DNA of 9,930 nucleotides, taken from contig DFHC01000179.1 of NCBI GenBank assembly GCA_002372575.1, positions 1 to 9,930 on the forward strand, written 5' to 3'. This document shows, piece after piece, positions 6,909-9,930 of the stretch. The first letter of the stretch is position 1. Every line of letters begins with the position of its first letter. The notes below the pieces were generated by a model. That model saw only the letters and a list, made by a program, of their open reading frames with translations. It did no database searches and was not told where the DNA came from. This DNA is from a bacterium UBA3734. Lineage in GTDB: Bacteria; Bacteroidota; Bacteroidia; Bacteroidales; Bacteroidaceae. The translations under genes and the position numbers were made by a program.

Positions 6909-6943
6909 TCAACTGTCAGCTGTCAACTATCAACTATCAACTT
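6909..6943. repeat. Heptamer tandem array C (5 units) at the cydA-cydB junction
   Basis: Five consecutive 7-bp units on the plus strand: TCAACTG, TCAGCTG, TCAACTA, TCAACTA, TCAACTT. The cydA stop codon (6939-6937, TGA on the minus strand) falls inside the unit nearest cydA, and the array fills most of the 53-bp gap before cydB. On the minus strand the unit TAGTTGA contains both TAG and TGA, so every frame is closed within 21 nt. Confidence 0.92.
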
Positions 6944-8499
6944 GAATATTCCGGCCCTTTCTTAATCTGCTTGAGCAGAATGTTGATTTCTACGGCAAGC
7001 ATCGTGGTGAAAAGGGTGAGGAAGATGAAGAATGTCAGTGCAACGGAGCCTGCGCTGACGTCGGATACGGCAGCCCATGTGGGCAGCATGTCCTGAATGG
7101 TCCACGGCTGGCGGCCGAATTCAGCCACGAGCCATCCGCTTTCCGAGGCGATGTAGGCCAGTGGCACGAGCACGATGGCCGTGATGAGCAGCCATTTGTA
7201 GCGCGTGAGGTCTTTCTCGCGATAGTATAGGAACAGAATCAGGGCGAAAAACGCGATGAACACCATTCCCAGACCCACCATAATGCGGAACGACCAGAAG
7301 CAGACGGGAATGTAGGGCACGACCTGATCGGCTGACTTGATGTAGCCATAGCCGAAATAGGGCATATTCTCCTTGAGCGTCTGCAAGTGGGGCAGGGCGG
7401 CTTCGTCTTGGCCGCTCTTTTTCGCTTCGCGATAGGCCGCGAGTGCCGTGATGGCCTTGCGTCCGCACTCGATTTTCTCTTCGACCGAGGGCTCAGTGTG
7501 TCCGTCGGGCGTCGTGTAGCCGTTCAGCAGGTCGTTCACGCCTGGCACGAAGCCGTGGATGTCGCGTGTAGCCATCAGCGACAGCGCGTAGGGCATCGCA
7601 ATGCGGAATGGCGGCTCCTGCTCGTTTTTGTAGTCGGGCTGCTGGAACGGATTCACCCACGCCACAGCCGTCAGGCTTTGGTCGGTTCCACCGTTGTAGA
7701 GCGCTTCCATCGCGGCCAACTTCATCGGCTGCGACTTCGCCACCTGCTCGCCTGAAATATGTCCTGTGAAAGCAGCCAACAGCGAGGCCACCAGTCCTAC
7801 GGCAGCACCGATTTTCATGCTCTCGAAGGCCAGCCTCTGCTCGCGCTTCTTCAGCATGTACCACGCACTCACGGCCACGGTAAACACCGCACCGATAATC
7901 CAGGCCGAGGTCACCGTGTGACAGAACTTTCCGACGGCAAACGGCGACAGTGCCACGTCGAAGAACGACACCATCTCGTTGCGCATCGTGTTGGGATTGA
8001 ACTCGCAGCCCACGGGTGCCTGCATCCAGGCGTTGGCCACGAGAATCCACCACGCCGAAATCGTTGCGCCGAGTCCTGTGAGCCACGTCGAAGCCAAGTG
8101 GAAGCCTTTCGAGACCTTGTTCCAGCCGAAAAACATCACGGCCACAAACGTCGATTCCATGAAGAAGGCAATGATGCCCTCCACGGCCAGCGGTGCACCG
8201 AAAATGTCGCCTACGAACCACGAATAGTTCGACCAGTTCGTGCCAAACTCAAACTCCAAGATGATACCCGTGGCAACACCCATCGCAAAGTTGATTCCGA
8301 AGAGCTTCTGCCAGAATTTTGCCGTGTCTTTCCAGAATGGGTCCTGCGTACGATAGTAGCGCGTTTCCGCGATACCCATGACGATGGCCAGACCCAGTGT
8401 CAGCGGCACAAACAGCCAGTGGTAGATGGCAGTTAGGGCGAATTGCGCGCGTGCCCAATCTATGGCACCCGACGTAACGTCTAATAGCAAGTTAGTCAT
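6937..8499 (-). CDS. cydA: Cytochrome bd quinol oxidase subunit I
   Basis: Haem-bearing catalytic subunit of cytochrome bd oxidase; oxidises quinol and reduces O2. 520 aa, close to the 522 of E. coli CydA. Conserved residues are in place at a constant offset of 8 from E. coli: His27 (haem b595 side, in AIYHWLFVPLT), Glu107 and Glu115 (GAPLAVEGIIAFFMEST), and His194 (FCHTVTSAW, haem b558). The quinol-site Lys260 and Glu265 are in SQPMKLAAMEALYN. Met407 in CFWSFRIMVG is the likely second b558 ligand. GRQPW (462-466) is the family hallmark. The Q-loop is short. The start is ATG 8499 (MTNLLLDVTSGAIDWARAQF). The last residues, EYSS, run into a heptamer repeat that supplies the stop codon, so the native C-terminus may have been altered slightly. 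It lies between the DUF4492 gene and cydB in one operon. Confidence 0.98.
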   Translation of the reverse strand: MTNLLLDVTSGAIDWARAQFALTAIYHWLFVPLTLGLAIVMGIAETRYYRTQDPFWKDTAKFWQKLFGINFAMGVATGIILEFEFGTNWSNYSWFVGDIFGAPLAVEGIIAFFMESTFVAVMFFGWNKVSKGFHLASTWLTGLGATISAWWILVANAWMQAPVGCEFNPNTMRNEMVSFFDVALSPFAVGKFCHTVTSAWIIGAVFTVAVSAWYMLKKREQRLAFESMKIGAAVGLVASLLAAFTGHISGEQVAKSQPMKLAAMEALYNGGTDQSLTAVAWVNPFQQPDYKNEQEPPFRIAMPYALSLMATRDIHGFVPGVNDLLNGYTTPDGHTEPSVEEKIECGRKAITALAAYREAKKSGQDEAALPHLQTLKENMPYFGYGYIKSADQVVPYIPVCFWSFRIMVGLGMVFIAFFALILFLYYREKDLTRYKWLLITAIVLVPLAYIASESGWLVAEFGRQPWTIQDMLPTWAAVSDVSAGSVALTFFIFLTLFTTMLAVEINILLKQIKKGPEYSS

Positions 8500-8530
8500 A
8501 GTTTCAAATATTTAAATTGTGAATTAAATT

Positions 8531-8755
8531 TTAATTATTAACTCTCTTCGTGAGCTCCTGCGACACAAATTCGGCCTCTCCGCCCTTTTCCGTGTGGGTT
8601 TTCAGGAAATTCGGGAAGAAAAACACCTTCAAAATCGCAAACATAATGAAAAGCTTAATCAAGATGATGGCCCAAAGCGTCTTGCCGAGGGTCATATTGC
8701 GAAAACCATCGTAGTAGAGGTCGAACGCACGATACCAAAAGCCTCTTTTTTTCAT
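8531..8755 (-). CDS. DUF4492 small membrane protein of the cyd operon
   Basis: 74 aa, first gene of the cyd unit, 31 bp upstream of cydA. The N-terminal half is basic and aromatic (FWYRAFDLYYDGFRNM), then MTLGKTLWAIILIKLFIMF and ILKVFFFPNFL form a single transmembrane helix at about 25-48. A hydrophilic tail follows. The FYYDGFR-MTLGKTLW-IILIKLF-FFFPNFL pattern is one I recognise as DUF4492, which in Bacteroidota sits next to cydA. By analogy with small single-helix subunits such as CydX, it may be an accessory subunit or assembly factor of the bd oxidase. That role is inference from size, topology and position; the sequence is not similar to CydX. Confidence 0.88.
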   Translation of the reverse strand: MKKRGFWYRAFDLYYDGFRNMTLGKTLWAIILIKLFIMFAILKVFFFPNFLKTHTEKGGEAEFVSQELTKRVNN

Positions 8756-8808
8756 AACTGACAGGGTTGGTTTGACGTGTTAATGACTAAAAAAGACATA
8801 ATCTGCCA

Positions 8809-8816
8809 CAAAGATA
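8809..8816 (-). promoter_or_regulatory. -7 promoter element of the DUF4492-cydAB operon
   Basis: On the minus strand TATCTTTG, a perfect TAnnTTTG and the same octamer as in the promoter at 3833-3840. The ATG at 8755 is 53 bp downstream, so the leader is about 45-50 nt. The -33 region (TGTCGA around 8839-8834) is a poor match, which could mean an activator-dependent promoter. I see no clear regulator-binding palindrome. Confidence 0.65.
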
Positions 8817-8858
8817 CGAAAAAAAATATAAAATCGACATTTATTTCCTCTTTTTTTG

Positions 8859-8866
8859 TAATTTTG
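8859..8866 (+). promoter_or_regulatory. -7 promoter element of the cyclophilin gene
   Basis: TAATTTTG matches TAnnTTTG, 30 bp before the ATG at 8897, with an A-rich leader. The -33 box is weak. It is divergent from the cyd promoter; the 42 bp between the two -7 elements is A/T-rich and must hold both upstream regions. Confidence 0.6.
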
Positions 8867-8896
8867 TCACACAAAAACCAATAATTTCGAAAAAAT

Positions 8897-9586
8897 ATGA
8901 AGAAATTTTCTTTCATTTTCATGATGCTGACAGCCGTTTTGAGCATGTCGGCACAAGACGCCGATTCGCTCCCACGACGCGAGGTGCTTCTCGAAACTTC
9001 GATGGGAAATATCCGTCTCGAACTCTACAACGAGACGCCGCAGCATCGCGACAACTTCCTGAAACTCGTTGCCGAGGGCTACTACGACGGCAACCTCTGG
9101 CATCGCGTCATCGGCGATTTCATGATTCAGACGGGCGACTCCACCTCGCGCCATGCCGAGCCCGGAGCCTCGGTTGGCCATTTCTCGCCCGACTACACGA
9201 TTCCCGCTGAAATTGTTTTTCCGAAATTTTTCCATAAGCGCGGCGCGCTGGCAGCGGCTCGCGAGGGCGATAGCGTGAATCCTGAGCGGGCCTCGTCGTC
9301 GGCGCAGTTCTACATCGTGGTGGGTAAGAACTACAGCAGTATGGTGCTCGACCGCTATCAGGAACGCATCGACAAGGCCACAGGCGGAGCCGTGAAACTG
9401 ACCGAGGAAATCCGCGACTATTATCGGAAAATCGGCGGAACACCCTGGCTCGACGGACAATACACCGTCTTCGGAGAGGTGGTCGAAGGGCTTGATGTGG
9501 CTGTGAAAATCGACTATGTCCGCACCGACGACTACAACCGTCCCATCGACGATGTGAAAATCATTCGCGCAACGATTGTGAAATAA
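8897..9586 (+). CDS. Exported cyclophilin-type peptidyl-prolyl cis-trans isomerase
   Basis: Catalyses cis-trans isomerisation of X-Pro bonds, helping exported proteins fold. 229 aa. The signal peptide MKKFSFIFMMLTAVLSMSAQ points to the periplasm. The cyclophilin core starts at REVLLETSMGNIRLELY (28-44). Active-site landmarks are NLWHRVIGDFMIQTGD (66-81, with the catalytic Arg70, Phe75 and Gln78), GALAAAR (116-122), SSAQFYI (134-140), and TPWLDGQYTVFGEV (182-195). Trp184 matches CypA Trp121, while CypA His126 is Tyr189 here. About 40 residues (143-181), largely charged and helical (DRYQERIDKATGG, TEEIRDYYRKIGG), are inserted between the QFYI strand and the WLDG turn. They are larger than in minimal cyclophilins such as PpiB; I believe such insertions are common in Bacteroidota exported forms. 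Monocistronic by its own promoter; no obvious rho-independent terminator follows. Confidence 0.94.
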   Translation: MKKFSFIFMMLTAVLSMSAQDADSLPRREVLLETSMGNIRLELYNETPQHRDNFLKLVAEGYYDGNLWHRVIGDFMIQTGDSTSRHAEPGASVGHFSPDYTIPAEIVFPKFFHKRGALAAAREGDSVNPERASSSAQFYIVVGKNYSSMVLDRYQERIDKATGGAVKLTEEIRDYYRKIGGTPWLDGQYTVFGEVVEGLDVAVKIDYVRTDDYNRPIDDVKIIRATIVK

Positions 9587-9702
9587 ACGTCATTTCAAGG
9601 TCGAGTGAGAATGGTTCATATAATATTATAGAGGTGTAAGAATCGATTTTTTGTAAAGAAATCAGAAAAATATCACATTTCGTGAAAAAATCCTCTAAAA
9701 AA
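9587..9702. other. A/T-rich intergenic stretch upstream of the rRNA-like promoter
   Basis: No gene seen. It holds a perfect 12-bp palindrome TATAATATTATA (9619-9630), followed by A/T-rich runs up to the -33 box. The A/T richness directly upstream of a strong promoter is what an UP-like element would look like, but that is inference. No terminator hairpin for the cyclophilin gene is evident. Confidence 0.5.
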
Positions 9703-9703
9703 T

Positions 9704-9734
9704 TTTGCCGTTCGTTGGAATAGTTGTACCTTTG
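9704..9734 (+). promoter_or_regulatory. Strong consensus promoter, probably of an rRNA operon
   Basis: TTTG (9704-9707), 19 bp, then TACCTTTG (9727-9734): both boxes match the Bacteroidota consensus at ideal spacing. No start codon with a credible protein follows in the remaining 196 bp; instead a structured, boxA-like leader does. Confidence 0.78.
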
Positions 9735-9739
9735 CACCC

Positions 9740-9930
9740 GCTTTCGCCCTTTTTCCGGCTTGTTGCCGGTTGTATGCGGCGCGGGCATTTTCGTTCTTTG
9801 ACGCGTTTTACATAGACAGGAGAAGTAGTACGAGGAGCTTATTTCCGGCGGGCTTTGTCCCTGCCGGAAGGGTGTTTTTTTCAAACAGCCGTCAATGCCA
9901 TTACGCAATGGCTTTTGATATGTTCGGATG
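9740..9930 (+). ncRNA. Probable 16S rRNA operon leader (16S gene beyond right edge)
   Basis: An untranslated leader is likely. It contains GTTCTTTGA (9793-9801), the boxA-like motif that in Bacteroidota commonly stands upstream of 16S genes, then GAGAAGTAGTACGAGGAGC. Three hairpins occur: CCGGC/GCCGG (9755-9759/9765-9769); TTCCGGCGGG paired with CCC-T-GCCGGAA (9843-9852/9859-9869) with a T7 run at 9875-9881; and GCCATT/AATGGC (9897-9902/9907-9912). I see no 16S 5' end (AGAGTTTGATC) inside the window, so the rRNA call rests on boxA, promoter strength and architecture remembered from related genomes. A free-standing small RNA ending at the T-run near 9881 is the main alternative. Confidence 0.55.

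Noticed and set aside
8502..8541. A/T-rich spacer between cydA and the DUF4492 gene as a fourth, decayed heptamer array
   Set aside because: Cutting it into sevens gives units such as TAAATTG, TGAATTA and AATTTTA that agree poorly. A/T richness alone explains the resemblance.
9619..9630. Palindrome TATAATATTATA as an operator or a terminator
   Set aside because: All A/T, no loop or T-run, and short palindromes of this kind arise easily in A/T-rich DNA; no regulator is known to me for it.
9561..9908. Minus-strand open frame of 115 codons over the right-hand intergenic region
   Set aside because: The translation is Lys/Ser/Pro-rich with no recognisable domain, and it runs antisense through a consensus promoter, a boxA-like motif and hairpins. 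It also overlaps the end of the cyclophilin gene.

Overview
The window looks like a chromosomal segment from a Bacteroidales bacterium, most likely Prevotella or a close relative. The evidence is as follows. Nearly every intergenic gap carries the Bacteroidota -7 promoter element TAnnTTTG. 5' leaders are A-rich without strong Shine-Dalgarno sites. A DUF4492 gene sits in front of cydAB, and the XseA, RsmF-like and CydB proteins are of the Bacteroidota type. The genus is an inference. Most genes are housekeeping; I see no phage, plasmid, transposase, CRISPR or defence genes.

Layout: (1) 1-1476, minus strand: an RsmF-like rRNA cytosine-C5 methyltransferase followed by the 5' end of thyA, which runs off the left edge and overlaps it by 26 bp. 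(2) 1634-3135, plus: xseA-xseB, both subunits of exonuclease VII, joined by an ATGA overlap. (3) 3109-3804, minus: an unassigned exported, probably outer-membrane, beta-barrel protein whose end overlaps xseB tail to tail. (4) 3881-5731, plus: ilvE-trmB, overlapping by one base. (5) 5738-8755, minus: DUF4492-cydA-cydB, the high-affinity cytochrome bd quinol oxidase operon, ending 6 bp from trmB. (6) 8859-9586, plus: an exported cyclophilin. (7) 9587-9930: no gene; a strong consensus promoter and a structured leader with a boxA-like GTTCTTTGA, probably the start of an rRNA operon whose 16S gene lies beyond the right edge.

The most unusual signal is three separate tandem arrays with a 7-bp period but different unit sequences. 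Two lie inside the methyltransferase gene as in-frame low-complexity insertions next to the SAM-binding core. The third covers the cydA stop codon and most of the cydA-cydB junction. Because 7 is not a multiple of 3, gain or loss of one unit in the coding arrays would frameshift the methyltransferase. The exact stop codons reached can be read from the sequence. The gene is therefore a candidate phase-variable locus, and the arrays may belong to a shared, poorly described heptamer-repeat class.
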